A stretch of 64,000 nucleotides of DNA from Acanthococcus lagerstroemiae (GCA_031841125.1 CM063112.1:63913722-63977721); one strand, 5' to 3'; positions 36,495 through 49,800 are shown, counted from the stretch's first letter. The notes: generated by a model from the sequence alone, not told the origin. Program-made: numbers and translations.

Positions 36495-39400
36495 TCAAAA
36501 TTACATGGTGGCCGCCCGGTAAAAACTGTTATTCAAAACACTTCCAGTTTGGGTGGCTGCAGAGGATAATGACACATGATGACTCCTGCACAACAGTTGT
36601 CCACGTAGACTTTTTAGAAAAATTAAACAAACGGACTTGCATAAAAGTAATCTGTGGTGCATTGTTGTGGTGTGATCGTGAGAATGCTGAAATTGTTCAC
36701 TAAATAATACGAGGGGTATTTCGAAAGTAACTTTACTGATTTTTTTTCTCACTCCTGGTAGCACTGGCGCAATGAAACGTGGTATATGTGATGAGTAGGC
36801 TTGTATGAACGCGTTTCGTGGTTTTCGTATGCGAGCTTCAGCCTTTAGGTTTTAAAAAGTTTACTCCTGATTCAGTAGATCAAGTAGACGGTATTTCCGT
36901 TAAAAACTCAATTTTCCAAGACTGTCAGGCAAAGCTTCTTTCCTATCAAAGTTTCATTTCTCGATGAGGAGACTATACAAGTTTATATGGGAGTTAGGAA
37001 TGCAAATTGGAAAATGACGCTGAACTATCGCAGATTTGGAATAAAATTAACGAGCAGATGTTACCCCCGGAAGAACGACTTTGAGATTTTGGTACACGAC
37101 AACGCACATAATAGAAATAGGAAGTTAATCGTAATTGATATTTTATTCAAGCGACAAGGTCGGTCCGGTTTAATGTTTAAGGATCTTTTATGATAATCTA
37201 GGAGGCTGACTGACTCTTCTATAATAAATATTTCGATAAATTTAGTTGCACGTGTTACCAATGTAACCGCTTTGGTGCCTAATTTGTTCACTTTTCTGAG
37301 TTGCTAACACCCTCTTTCAGAATGAGTTGCTGAATAATTTTTAAATTTGATACTTTTTTGCTACTTTCAACAGAATTTAGCATCCCTTTTCAACAGATCT
37401 GATCGATTTTTATCACCTTTCAAAAGACTGAAACACGCGTAATTTTTTAGCAGTATTTCTCCTAGTTCTTGATACCACGTAAATCTCGAAATGGACACAA
37501 TGACAGTTTCACCTTTCATCGAAATCAACTAGTGAAATTGCTGTTCCGATGTAGAATGAAATAGTTACCATTCCACCGTAAATTTACAAAAACCTAGCAA
37601 TAATCGCATTTCGGTGGGCGCGGATTACGCGCAAAGAACCAACTCGGAACAGACTTGCAAGGTGATGTACGAGTACACAAAATGAGGAGCTGAGATTTAG
37701 AATGCTCCGATAATCGACATTCGACAGGGCAGAGCAGCGCAGAACTGTAGATCTGTACTGATGAAGCCCGTTGTAAATTACCTTCTCGACGTACAGCTAG
37801 TAATTAAAGAGAGTACCGTTAACAACGTAACAATATCGCACGGTACATCATTTAACGCGGAAATACGAGCACGATTTATGAAAAATAATTCCGAAAGTAG
37901 CTGGTAGGCTGCATTTCGAGAGAGAAAAGAAACAGTAATGAACTGGTTTCGTCAATTGCATAACGGTACATACGAAAGGCGCGGATGGATTTCAAATTAT
38001 TGCTCTTCTTCCTCTCCAAAATGTATTGACAAGTGACACCGACTACCTGACTCGCTTAAATGATACTGGTCTAAGACGTGATTTAAGATCACAAGCGACC
38101 AGCTCCATCATCTGAGGTGCTACAAGGGTAAGCTACTGATTAACAAACATTTCGCTGTACGCTTTTTTGATGCGGAAATGCATTCGAATGCAGCGCTGTC
38201 AACTTCTTTTTTTTCCCCTCAAGTCGACAATATCGGATTCTCAAGCATTCAAGTCACCATTTCTATATCACAGATGTGAAAAGCGGTAATATTCGAGTTG
38301 AAAAGCAAAAGAAATTTAGATTTTTGACATCCTGTGAGGTTCACATTATACTTTGTATCTCTCAAACTCAAGTCATCCAATTGACAGCACTACTCCAATG
38401 CAGAAGATGAAAAATCCGAACCAAGTAGAGGACCATCCGTTTTGGTTATGGTTTTACGTTTTCAGTAACGAATTTGTGACATTACGTCGAGGCAAATGTC
38501 CTCGCTGATAAATTTCAAGGCTACTGATTAAGCGATTAACGTTTTCTAAACAGCTCTTTGTTTCGGCATGAAATTATCACACGCAGCATCACACAGGTAA
38601 TTTAGATTATTTACAGTTACCTGTTGTTCGCCTTGTACGACAATGCATTCAAAAAAAAAATATCAGGAACGAAGTTGTGAAGAAGAAGAGATTTGAGTGA
38701 GACATATTTTCATAAGACGGTAAAATGATGATTCAAAGTGAATTTTCGGTTGTACTTTATTCCACATTCGGCGCTTTGCCCCCCTCCTCCCAACACTGAA
38801 CATAACCAAACTAATTATTATTCTGTCAATAAACCAAGTTTATGCTTATAATGGCAAATTACAAGCAACGATCTTAAATAAATAAAAATAAAAAGTTAGT
38901 ATTCCGGCCATAGTCCGAATGCTAGTTGTACAAAATGGCGGGTACTCACATTTTAATTGAGGAATAATTCAAGATATGCAATCCCCACTGGGGACCACGT
39001 CGAGTCCCTCAAGGGGAACATACGTGCCCCTCATCAGGCATTTCTTAGTGACTCTTCAATCGTAAGTCGAACTATAAAAGGTTAAGAAGTGGCAAAATTA
39101 ATGCACGCTTAATTTTATACTAAAATAATCTGGCCATTTTACTAACCTACTACTCAATTTCCACACTGTATTTCTTAATATTTTTCAATTTGACTCCTTC
39201 CTCCAAACAGAGTGGCCTTAATTTTCACAGTAATGCCAAAATTATATGAAAAATAAAATTAGCGGGTTTTGAAAACCTACTATTTGATATCCACATTGTA
39301 TTTTACGACAATTTTATTCCTCGATCGCCCATCCCCACGGTGTCATAATTTTCAACTCCCGATCAAACCAACATTAAAAATAAAATTTCTCAGGTTCCAC

Positions 39401-39584
39401 CTCCTACACCCGAGTTGATGAAACGATTTCATTTTTAAATTTTTTATCCTCGTAAGAAGCCGAGATAAGTTCATTCTAATACCAATGAAACACGAAAAGA
39501 AATAATTTTTTTCGTGAGGTGCCGATAGAGGCATGGGAAGGGACGGTTAAAATTTCCAGAGATGGAAAGCTATTGGTGGTAGAG

Positions 39585-39982
39585 CAGGGTTGCCACTTTT
39601 TTTCAGGATTGGTTTTCCCTGACTTTTCCCGGTTTTCCAGGCCAACTTTTCCAATTTTCCCTGACTTTTTTACAGGATTCCGAGAAAGCCCAGAGGGAGG
39701 AGAGTCACAGAAATTTTTTACAATACAGATTTAAAAAAAATCGTTATCGAGAAGAAGGTACAGATGTAATTTATGTAATATTTTTCAATATTATAGACTA
39801 TTTCATTTGCGAATAGATTATCATTATTCTTATCTTATGATAAAAAAAGTTTACTCTGATAAAATACGAACTCGTTTGTTATTTTCAGAAAATTTCCCTG
39901 ACTTAAATGAAAATTCCCTGACTTTTCCCTAACTGACCAAATTCCCTGACTTTTCCCGGTTTTCCAGAAAGTGGCAACCCTG
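39585..39982. mobile_element. 398-bp MITE, CAGGGTTGCCACTTT ends
   Basis: CAGGGTTGCCACTTT at the left and AAAGTGGCAACCCTG at the right are perfect 15-bp inverted repeats. Subterminal 'ttttccctgacttttcccgg' repeats occur on both sides, an architecture I recall from arthropod hAT-like MITEs. A 5-bp direct repeat (tagag) touches both ends (39580-39584, 39983-39987), shorter than the 8 bp expected for hAT. Confidence 0.8.
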
Positions 39983-40319
39983 TAGAGAAATAATTCCAGG
40001 CAAAACTGGCATCCGTATTATTGACTGTACTCCATGTAATAAAGAAAACCCTCCCAAAATGACGGTTGACCCTATAAGGCCAATATCAACGTGTTGTATT
40101 ATATAAATTTATTTATGAAACCCGCGTTTTTGGGATTTCTAAGACAAATACAAACATTTTTTTGCAGAATTAAACGTAGGTCAATCATGCTATTGACACT
40201 TTTATAGTGCGACTTATGATTGAGGAATTATTGAGGTGGTAGGTACTTACGACACCCTACAGGGGCTCGACGCAGTCTTCGTTGGTGTTTACATGTTACC
40301 GTGAAATTAAATAATTAGG

Positions 40320-41360
40320 TATCATCGATAATCACTAGTCATTATCGATAATACCTATGAGAGGCAGTTAAAGTTGATAATGTAAATACTTTTATGAACA
40401 TTAACTAGGTATTGTGAACATTAACTAGTGATTACCGATAATCGCTAGCAGCTTGTAGTGAAAGTTAATAATTATCAGACAATATCAGATTTACGTGTTT
40501 CTCACGTTTCAATACACTGTAGTATCACAAAAACATATCTCACATTTCTGGTGCGTCATTTCTTATTTGTATATTGCTTAAAAAATTATTGGTAAGTTTC
40601 TTCTTCTTTTTTGTGCGACACTTTGGTAGTGACATGACGAAGAGTCCTGCGAATTTTATGAGGAATTTTCAGCTTTTCTAACTCCTTCATAACAAAGGGT
40701 GGCCAAAAATACAGGTTGCTGGCCAAAGATGGTGAAATCATTAAATTGGAGACCCTCACTCGGCCATGCCCCTTAAGTAATGAAAAACGGAGTAAGAACC
40801 AATTTTCAAAATCAAAATCCGTTAATAATACTGCGATGAATAATTGGAAAAATACATAGCCTAGTTGCAATTACCGCCTGGAAGCGTTCGTATGACGATC
40901 TTTCCAATTGCTGGATTCTTAAGAGGTTTGATAAGAAATCACTGAAGTTTTGAAGTCCGCCACAGATCAATCTTTTTAAAAAGAATAATGGGTAACGTAA
41001 GTTTAAAAATACAACACACCATACACACGGTAGTTTTCACTGATTTCATAGTGCAAAAATCACATCCCCAGTGTTGCTCAGTCCTTATTTGCTAGCAAAT
41101 TTATGAGAAACCTGAGCAAAGATGGTACCCTGGCCGAAAGTGGACGATTTACCCTATACAAATAATGACCAAATCTTTCTTTCTTGCCTTTTCGACGATG
41201 CGAGAAATATTTTTTCAACTTTCACTACGCGCTGTTAGCGATTATCAATAATCACTAGGTAATGTACACAATACATAGTGAATGTTAATAAAAATGTTTT
41301 ATTATCTGCTTTCCCTAAAACAGTCCGCCAATGTCGATAATCACTAGTCATTATCGACAT
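40320..41360. mobile_element. Fold-back-like element with palindromic inverted arms
   Basis: Two inverted arms face each other. The 59-bp segment 40394-40452 is matched at most positions by the reverse complement of 41230-41289. Outside each lies a copy of a near-palindrome, tcgataatcactagtcatt plus atcga (40324-40349 and 41333-41358). About 780 bp separate the arms, with no recognisable coding sequence. This fits a non-autonomous fold-back element, but outer borders and a target duplication were not found. Confidence 0.6.
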
Positions 41361-44300
41361 TCCCTCAATTATCGACTTCCACTGTGACATATGTATATAT
41401 TTCTTAAAATTAATATTTCTCGAGATCTCAACTACAACTGCGCCAAATGGCATTTTCTGATCAAAAAATGCGAAGCACATTCAACTAGCATCCAGACCAT
41501 AAGATTACAGGTAAGCAGAGAGAGTAAAGGAAGAAAGAACATGACCCGGTCCCCCCACCTTGATGGAGACCATTATTTCAGGATTTGAAAGAAAACGCAA
41601 GCGATCTCGTCCCAAGAGCCATGATCTTTGATGCTTTCTACAGCAAACGCTCACGGGAGTCCGAAAGTCTACACGCTAAATACCTGGCCGCTCTCCTTTA
41701 GTCGAAAATAAACACCGGGTATGCGACATATGTAACTACTGAAAACTAAAATACTGTACGAGCAGATCTAATAGACTAAGATCCAGTAAACTCGCGAGTC
41801 AAACAGGCAGACAGATAGATTCACACTCAGACTCATCTTTTCAACCACTTTTCCACAAATACATACCAAAAAATTGGCCACCGTCCTTGGAAGAAGAAAG
41901 GAGAACAGAATCCAAAACAGAGGGAAAATTAAATCGACGAACAGGCCAACCGATAGTAAGATGACAGCCTCCTGTGCCCTTCATTTCAAAACTGAAGCAC
42001 ATAGAGTGTCAAGAATCACAATAATGGTTATCGTTTGTCAAGTTTTTGGGATCACTGAATTCGATTTTGAAGTTAATACGCACTTCATTTAAAAATTGTG
42101 GCACTAAGGGGCAAGAAGAATGAAAAGTTTAATGAAATACAATATAGGAATAATTTTTCAGGTTCCGAGGACCCCTGAATTCGATTTTGACGTTAATTTG
42201 ACTTTGACTTCAGAACTGAGGCTCTATCTGGATTGCTGGCGACTTTTGATACGTTAATTAGGGGGCCAATCCGAAGAGATTTGTAAAACATTTTTGCTAT
42301 AATTTTTATCCAACTACCTTCTTTTTTCAATCTAATTTTCATGGACTAATTGGAAAAAAGTAAAAACGTCTTAACGATGTAGGATAATAGCGAATGAATG
42401 CTCACTACAGTTCTGAACTTGCCCAAAGCGCAAGAATAACCCCATCATTTTCGAGTTTCAAGCTCAATTTTTTCGGTGATGCTTGCGTTTTTAAGGGCTC
42501 GGTCCCTCATGAAGAGCGAAACGCTGCTAGTATCCATAATAATTAATCCTTTTGCACGATTCCAGAAACAGATCTCTTTTTTATTGCGAGTTTCTAGATT
42601 CGTTCCTTCCTGCTTAATTAAAGAATTATTACCGCAGTAAAAATGAAGACAAATTTCGACATAATCGGTTCGAAAACTCGCGACAACGACCAAATTCGAC
42701 CAATTTGCCGAAGAGTGAGTCAGGTTAAAAACTGAGTTTTTTCCAAGCATACGATGCCGCAATGAAAAGCGTGAAATCTTTCCATCACCGATCTTCGAGA
42801 TTTGGTCGGATACATCGAGTGCAGCACGCGCTCCGGCGGTCTGTCCTTCCTCGCCGAGCATTTCCTGTACACGGATCACTGATCGCATTCGACAATAGAT
42901 TTACGTATACGAAATCGTCAATTGGTTCGATGTGGTTTGAATTATCACTCCGCCACGTCTTCGTTTTTGAAAAGGCGGAGGACTGTTCTGTCAATTTCCT
43001 CCCGGACCGAGTACATCTTTCATCAATACCAAAAATCAACATTAGCTCGACTGCATAATACACATTAAACGACAAGTCTTTTGTCTCCTGTCGCAATCCA
43101 GGGCACAATTCGTTACGGTCGCAAATAAGCCCTACCTGTAGAATGTTTCTTAAATACCCGTTGATATCAACACCGGGGGGGGGGAATGAAAGAAGCGAGT
43201 TTATCGTTTAATAAAACCCATGCAGGGTTGTAAATTGTAAATGGTCCAACAAAGTGAACATCATTGTAGACTGTGAACTATGACTATCTACGATTCTGTA
43301 GGTGGTAGGTCTCCCATTTTTACACGAAAGTATAAAGTTTTTTTTTACCGTGGTTCGAATTACATCGAGCATTTTGTAGACTCGAGATGTTCGGTCTTAC
43401 TTCACCGAACGAGTTCTGCATTTCATTCAATCTGATACCCGCTTTACCTGCCATTTGAATCGGGTTTGGATAGGTAGGTACTCCGTATTGGGACTTCCGA
43501 GGTTCCTAACGAAAACAAAACCGAACCGAACCACTAAATGAACTGACTAAGCGAGGCTTCGGTCAATTTGTATTCGTAATTCCGATATTAGTCATCCTGT
43601 AACTTTTTTTTAATTCGTGAACACCGAAATGTATAATACTGGTTAGGAATTATGGAGACGTTTCACGGTTGCTTTGTGTGTATCACAATTGCTCGATTTG
43701 TTGCGACTGACGGACCGTCTGACAGGGTGAAGTTGATTAATTAGAAAGGAGGGTTCGACAGTTACTGATGGTACCGACGACAATAAAACACAATAAGGGA
43801 TGTCGAATATACGTCGCTTAAAATTAATTCGATATTCCCAATTAATCCGCGTTCCTCGAAGTCTTCGAATTTAGTTCGAGGTAGGTCGGTGTAGAAAAAT
43901 ACATTCGAGCACGATGTCAAGGTTACGGCCGAGCAAGAGTTGTACTGAAGTTTGATACAGTCGAGGGTTTCGCTGAGCTCTGAAATCTCAACACTGGAGT
44001 CACTTTCTTTTCATTCGAATCTCGTTTGAGGCAGTTTTAATCTGTCCCCCAACAATGGCTTGAGGTTTAGAATCTAGATCTGATCTTGGCTTTGGGAAGA
44101 AAATCAATGTACAGAACTTCGAAATGAAGAACCCACATGGTTAATTTTCAAAATGGAACTCAATTTACTTGAAATTGCACTTCGTGCACCAAAATCTTTT
44201 AATTCTATTTTCTAAGCCTTTTTTTTTCGGCTAGAGAACTATTTCTCTGCTCCAGGAGCCGGTCATACTGGGATTCAAGTCTACTTTACTGGGATTCAAG

Positions 44301-46324
44301 TCCACTTTAGGCAGATGTAAGAATAAGGTTAAGCAGTTCCAAGGAAAAGAAGCTGGCTGTTCAACAATCGAGCCTAGTTTTTTGAGCTGGGTTCAATCAG
44401 AGAGATTCGTCTTCCTTTTCTTTATTTTCCCGGGAATGATCGATTATACAGATAAAACTGATAATACGCCTCGTATATTTACGATTTTCAGAAGTCGAGT
44501 ACGCAGGAAGGTCACGGAGGCGACGACGACCATTTCCCAAAAGTTTTGAAATCACGTTTAAACACTTCTAAACTACTGAGACCAAGATTTCTTACGCTCA
44601 CTTCTTTTAGCGAAAATAAATACGTTCGAATCACGAGTACGCCCTTGCACAGAGACCGAGCAATTTACCCAGCCGCGCTACCCCAGATAAAAGAAGCGCA
44701 CAGACAAGATGGACGCTTCATGAGCCAATAATAGGTGTAACGAGCTTTAAAAGTATCTGACTGATTTCCAAGAAAGTCTGATGAATCTCAACGAGTATCA
44801 TATTAGCCGAATGAAAATTTCAGATTTTTAAAGGATCTGAATGAGCTTTAAAAAGGTATTGATTTGATTTAGAGAATCTGATTTCGTCTTTTGGCAGCTC
44901 AGGTTAGTGCAAAACAGTGTTTACATAATCTGAATGAATCTTAACTCGTCTTCACCGATTCTGAATGATATGGAACAGTAGAAATGAGTCTTTATGGAGT
45001 TTAAGTAAGTCGAGTCATGAAAAAATTTGAATAAGGCTAATGTAACAACACCTAAGAGAGCTTTAATGAATTTCAAAAGTCTGATGAGTCTTAAGGGAAA
45101 GGTGAATGAGCAGCAATCTGTCATATAACAATCAGAATGGATCTCAACATCTTCTGAAATGAGTCTGAATTGCAAATTGCTAATCAGGAAACAGAAATTG
45201 AAACTTATATATTCGCCTGAAAAATGAACTACACGGTCATTTTTTCGTCGTTCTTTCTTTTCCAACCGAAGAAAGAGAGGTTCCCTCATGTATCCGGCAA
45301 GGATTCGGGCTTCAAATACAAAAATGACTGAGCAATTCCCATTTTACCTCAGGATAACCCCAGTGGTCAACTCAATAACATCTCCCATTATCCCTTCACT
45401 TACACAAATACAAAGTTAAAGAAGCGCTGTATTTGTTTACCCTTCAACGGAATTGCCGATGCAGCAGCAGCAATTGGCAAAACCCGGGTGAACGCGCACC
45501 GTAACATTTTTTTTACAGAAAAATGTTCATTTTTTTGACCTGGAGAGCCCCCTATGGATCTGTGTCAGTACCTGAGAATGTTCTCTATTCGCTGTTCGTA
45601 ATCGAACAGGCAGTTTTGAGCCGCAATAATATCATCAGTATTGACAGCTTTGTACAGAAAAGCGGCAAAACAGCAATGTTATTACGAAACTACAAATGTA
45701 GTGTGCTTATTTACTCGATTCTGATGCTGCGTCCAACAACGAACGTATGTTTTACAAGAAATTTTACGAGTGTTTCCTTTAATTGCAACAGTTAATCGAG
45801 CGCTTTAAAATGTTTATGGAAGGTCATAACAGCACAAAATAATCGAATAGTCGTGTACAACATGTGCAATCAAAACCATTATACTAACTGTTTCATTTCA
45901 CTAACTAATCACGTTTACTAATATAAACGTCATTTACCCGAATTCCCGATTTCGAAAATACTAATACCTACGACTCTTATTACGCGTTGGCCTCAAACTA
46001 AGGTTTATCACGAATTCATGAAGAACTGTCCAATAGAGAAAGGTTCAGCCAGATACGTCATGCTGATCAAGTCTTAACGAATTTAACGAGTCTTGATGTA
46101 ATCCTAACTAGTTTTGAAAGTAAGAGTCTTAATGAGTTACAACACTAACATTTAAGCAAGAGTCCAAGAGTCTTAACTAGTCTTAATGAGACCTAAAGTA
46201 CTAACTGACATTAACCCTCATCTCTCAGTGCGTTAAAAATCGAGAATCCTTAACAGAGAAGTTAAGCTATGCAAGAGTCACAACAGGTTCTTCACTAGCA
46301 TCCACTGAAGTTAATCTTCACGAC
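41361..46324. other. Gene-free DNA, alternating repeat fields and complex patches
   Basis: About 41990-42240 carries 'cactgaattcgattttga'-type degenerate repeats. About 42400-44000 is CpG-containing with overlapping open frames on both strands (42445-42888 minus, 42762-43058 plus, 42785-43108 minus), none recognisable. About 44270-44310 has a 21-bp near-identical tandem pair (tactgggattcaagt...). About 44740-45160 and 46060-46310 are AGTCTTAA-type degenerate fields. No gene called. Confidence 0.45.
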
Positions 46325-46510
46325 CCGGGACGTACTGATACGGGGGGGGGGGTACCCCCTCGTAGGGAATTATTCACTCAGATCTTGGGAAAATTTTTCA
46401 GTCAGGCGAGTTGGAAAAATCCAACAAATTAAAAGGTTTTTTTTTTTTGCTTTGATACTACTTGGGAATTGAGTTGAGAAGTAGGGAAACCCCAACAAGT
46501 CAAAAAGTTT
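46325..46510. mobile_element. 3'-truncated copy of the 9463-9771 MITE
   Basis: It starts ccgggacgtactga (versus cagggacgtaccga) and shares in order a G-run, 'tattcactcag', 'ttgggaaaat', 'gttggaaaaatccaacaa', a poly-T followed by 'gctttgata', 'gggaattgagttgagaagt' and 'ccaacaagtcaaaaagttt'. The homology then stops, with no right terminus. Confidence 0.75.
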
Positions 46511-46641
46511 AGCATACGGGTAGAAAGGTATACCAAATTGATTCACACTATGAAATAAGTTTAGAATACTCAAAACAATCACTCTCTAGTCTGCAGGAAA
46601 CTATGACTCAATTGAAGTAATAACAGAATCCAACAGGCTGT

Positions 46642-46656
46642 CGTAATCAATTACCA
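46642..46656. repeat. Left target-site duplication of the SINE
   Basis: cgtaatcaattacca, identical to 46881-46895. Confidence 0.9.
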
Positions 46657-46880
46657 CCCTTTCCTTCTTTTCTGATTTGCTCTCAACCCGAGCCCTGGAA
46701 TCCGCCCTTTCGAGCATTACCTCAGAGACGTCGGGGAGTCTGTTAGGGATATCTTAGCCCTCTTCCCTTCTGGCCGAAAAACCGGCCTAGGTCGAAATCT
46801 GGCGAGTTGCTGCGTGGGCTCGAACCCGAGACCTCCGGATTCCGAGACCAACGCGCTGTCCACTCGGCCAACCAGACCCC
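46657..46880 (-). mobile_element. tRNA-derived SINE, about 224 bp, 15-bp TSD
   Basis: On the minus strand the element starts with gggggtctgg and a tRNA-like head. It has an A box TGGCCGAGTGG (plus-strand 46860-46870) and a B box GGTTCGAGCCC (46816-46826), spaced as in an RNA polymerase III promoter. The anticodon-like arm folds in part, but the acceptor and T stems do not pair, so it is not a working tRNA gene. A non-tRNA body follows, ending in an A/G-rich tail (gaaaagaaggaaaggg). The whole is bracketed by identical 15-bp duplications, the mark of LINE-driven integration. Good preservation of both repeats suggests a fairly young insertion. Confidence 0.88.
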
Positions 46881-46895
46881 CGTAATCAATTACCA
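46881..46895. repeat. Right target-site duplication of the SINE
   Basis: cgtaatcaattacca, identical to 46642-46656. Confidence 0.9.
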
Positions 46896-49800
46896 TGCTG
46901 ATGAACTACTTCTTAATGAATAACAAATGCGCCGATCAAATTACTCGATATGGGAACACTTACGTGCACCTATTCCGATTCTTAGTCACTAATGACAGCT
47001 ACTTCGAAAACTGTCAATCAGGAATAACGAAACTGTCCCACAGTCGAAACTGTTTAGTTCATCCGTCGAACTGGGACAGGGGACATGCATGGTTGATACG
47101 ATTTGTTCCTGTCATTAATATTTATCTCGAATGCTTTTGAGGTTTTAATTAATCAGACAGGGAAGCAGTCTAAATTTCACGGGTTCCACTCAGTAGTGCA
47201 ACAATCTTGGTACATGATCTCAAGGAGCTGACTGATATTTCATATCATCTCATTTTCACATCATGCATTTCATAACGTTTAGCGTGGGTATTAAATTTAT
47301 ACAGATCGTGGAAGAAAAGATCATCAACTTGACTCAATGCCAACTCTTTCATACGCAATTCGCAATTCGCACCGTTTGTAACACAACCCCATCACCCATC
47401 AGTAACAGTCCCTCATTTTACAAGAAACTTTAGAGAAAGGGTACCGAACCACAAAGATTTGAAATAAGATTGCGTATAATTCCAACACACACGACTTCAG
47501 AGAAAAGTTCGTATTATGCGAGTCAATTTGACAGGCATAGCAGGTGAAAGGAGAATGCAACACTCCGGTTACAAAATGTAACCGCTTCTGCTCACAAAAT
47601 TCCAAAAGCTGGCCGTCGTACGTCGGGCGCCATTAAGTGATATTTTATGTGAATTTTCAAGTTTCGACGAAAACAAGAGTAATGCGTAGCAAGAGGCGAA
47701 GAAGCTCTTAGAAGCGCAAATTCAGTTCATTAGCCCAGTGGTATAATTTTTATTCTTTCGAGAAAATCTTATCACGCAATACTAACAAGCACAACTGGTA
47801 ATCAAACTTCACACCTACGAGCACTGGATTAGGAGGATCCTTCGATCTTTCGCTATAACTCACCTATCTATGTAACCTCCCTAGCACCTCAATTTACATA
47901 GGTACTTCTATGACAGTTACATTGCTGTCAACATTAAAAATCAAGTCGAGTACTCACGTAGCTGTACCTAACACATCTGATGCGACGCTCACAGCAGATA
48001 AATACTCTGGAACGTTTCCAAAACAAATTCTCGTCCAAGTCATAAATCAACTTCGCATAACGTTATACTAGCAAATGCAAGCATTTTCACATTCTATCGG
48101 TACACTCACAAGTATTCTCTGTTTATTTACTTCCTAATAATTATATTTCCAATAGAACCGACCAGACACAACTTCAAACAGACCATTCCGCACTCTTTTG
48201 TTTTCAGTTTATCGATGGAAAGACTAATCTTAATGCAGTTCTGCGGTTAAACGTATTGCTGCGTAAGTTATCGTATTACCAGCATCCAATATGAATGTAG
48301 TACGAACACGATATCAGAGGTATATTGGCGTACTGTGGTCAGCTGAAACGTTATACGAAGCAGAGAACACTGATTAACAGGTCAATTCTGCGTATATAAA
48401 ATTGTATCGACTGGGCGTACGTCACCAGAGATCACAGTTTATCGGGGGATCATTATATATGGGTATTTTCCAAGCTATTACATTAGATGCAAATTACTCG
48501 TAAATAGACCCACTACCCGAGAGGCTTTTCGTGGTGGAGGCGGATTGTATTTCCCAGATAATTTCTATTCGCGGAGTATACGGACGGAATGAACAGGAAT
48601 CCCTTGTTGATGAGTCCGGTTCGCGAAAACATAACAAGACCACAGCTGCTAGAATTTCTCCATCAGGAAAGAAATTCTGCACAACTCAAACTCGTATCAA
48701 AAGCCAAGTTAGAACTTCTTAACAATTGATTTGGCCTTTCAATTGTGGTAGTAACTACGGTCTTCATTCTTCAAACGAATACGCTCAAATTAATTAGGCA
48801 GATTCAAAAACTGCAAACTTTTCATCTGAGGATCCGACTTACTTTATTCGTATTTCCACTGCAACCCAGAATACATTTTCCCGAGCTTTTCGTCGTCAAT
48901 GCGAGTGTACAACGCAGCTACAATCATTTCTTCCACCAACACTCGAAGATCACCATACAAACGACAGAACGTTAAAATATAAAATTCCGAAAAAATTTTG
49001 ATTTTTCGAAACGGCACGGCAAATTTTTCCGATATCGAAAAACACTCACGATTTCGCAATCCAGAAAGAACGGAACGGGAGAACAAAAATGATGAGGGTG
49101 AAAATTACATGATTATATTTTACAAATGCAGTTTAACTGGTCAATGAACTCGATTATACTCGACATATTTCCATTTTTAGCAAAGTATATCACACTAATT
49201 AGTTTAATTCAAAGCTGAAATTGCACTCCCACTAGACCACCACTTCACCAAACTTAACCGTGTTATCAGCTGATGCGATTGAAGAACGAAAACGAATTCG
49301 TTTATTTGATCGTTTGAATCGGGAACGATGGCAGCGCTACAACCGTAGTACTACGTGGATATTTGTAGAAGCTTCAAGGTGCCATCCAGGAAAGTTGCTA
49401 CGTCACTGAATTTCACCCAACGATTAAAATGTATGGTATACCGGTGTACCTATAATTTCAGTTTGAGCTTGAGCTTATTTGAGTTGAGATTAAGATAGGA
49501 GAAATTAGCGATTAAACCTCTGATGATATTCCTATTCCTTGAATTTTATCGATATTTGCGCATAAATTAACGCTTTGGTCAATCGAATTAGAGTGGTCCT
49601 TATTTTGGATTCTGGATATTTGTAATAGACTGCCCCGTGCCCCCTAAATCGGTTCCAAATATTAGAAGAAAATGTTTGAGAAAGTTTGAACAAAATTGGA
49701 ACACGTTAACTCGAGTGGTAATAAGGAGAAATGTTATCAATATGCTTAGAGAATATTTTTTAATTGAAGTAATCGCAGAGGTTACCCTCCTGTGGAACCT

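Larger units (their letters stand above)
28304..39584. other. 11 kb without a recognisable gene
   Basis: A mosaic of AT-rich degenerate DNA and CpG-containing complex patches (about 29300-29700, 30900-31310, 33700-34560, 37400-38050). Structures found inside are listed separately: a 38-bp tandem repeat (31439), a GAT microsatellite (36451), 140-bp-class repeats (35.5-36.0 kb) and a possible mariner end (36.71 kb). The 121-codon minus frame at 30938-31303 has varied amino-acid composition but no recognised family. I call no gene here. Confidence 0.45.

Noticed and set aside
36342..36569. A protein with a poly-Asp tract
   Set aside because: The Asp run is a GAT microsatellite; nothing around it supports a gene.
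42445..43108. Overlapping minus frames of 147 and 107 codons and a plus frame of 98 codons
   Set aside because: Three frames compete over the same bases, with no family features, no clear splice signals and no start context favouring one.
46790..46880. A tRNA gene (minus strand)
   Set aside because: A and B boxes are good, but acceptor and T stems do not pair, and the sequence is the head of a longer unit with its own target duplications, so it is a SINE.
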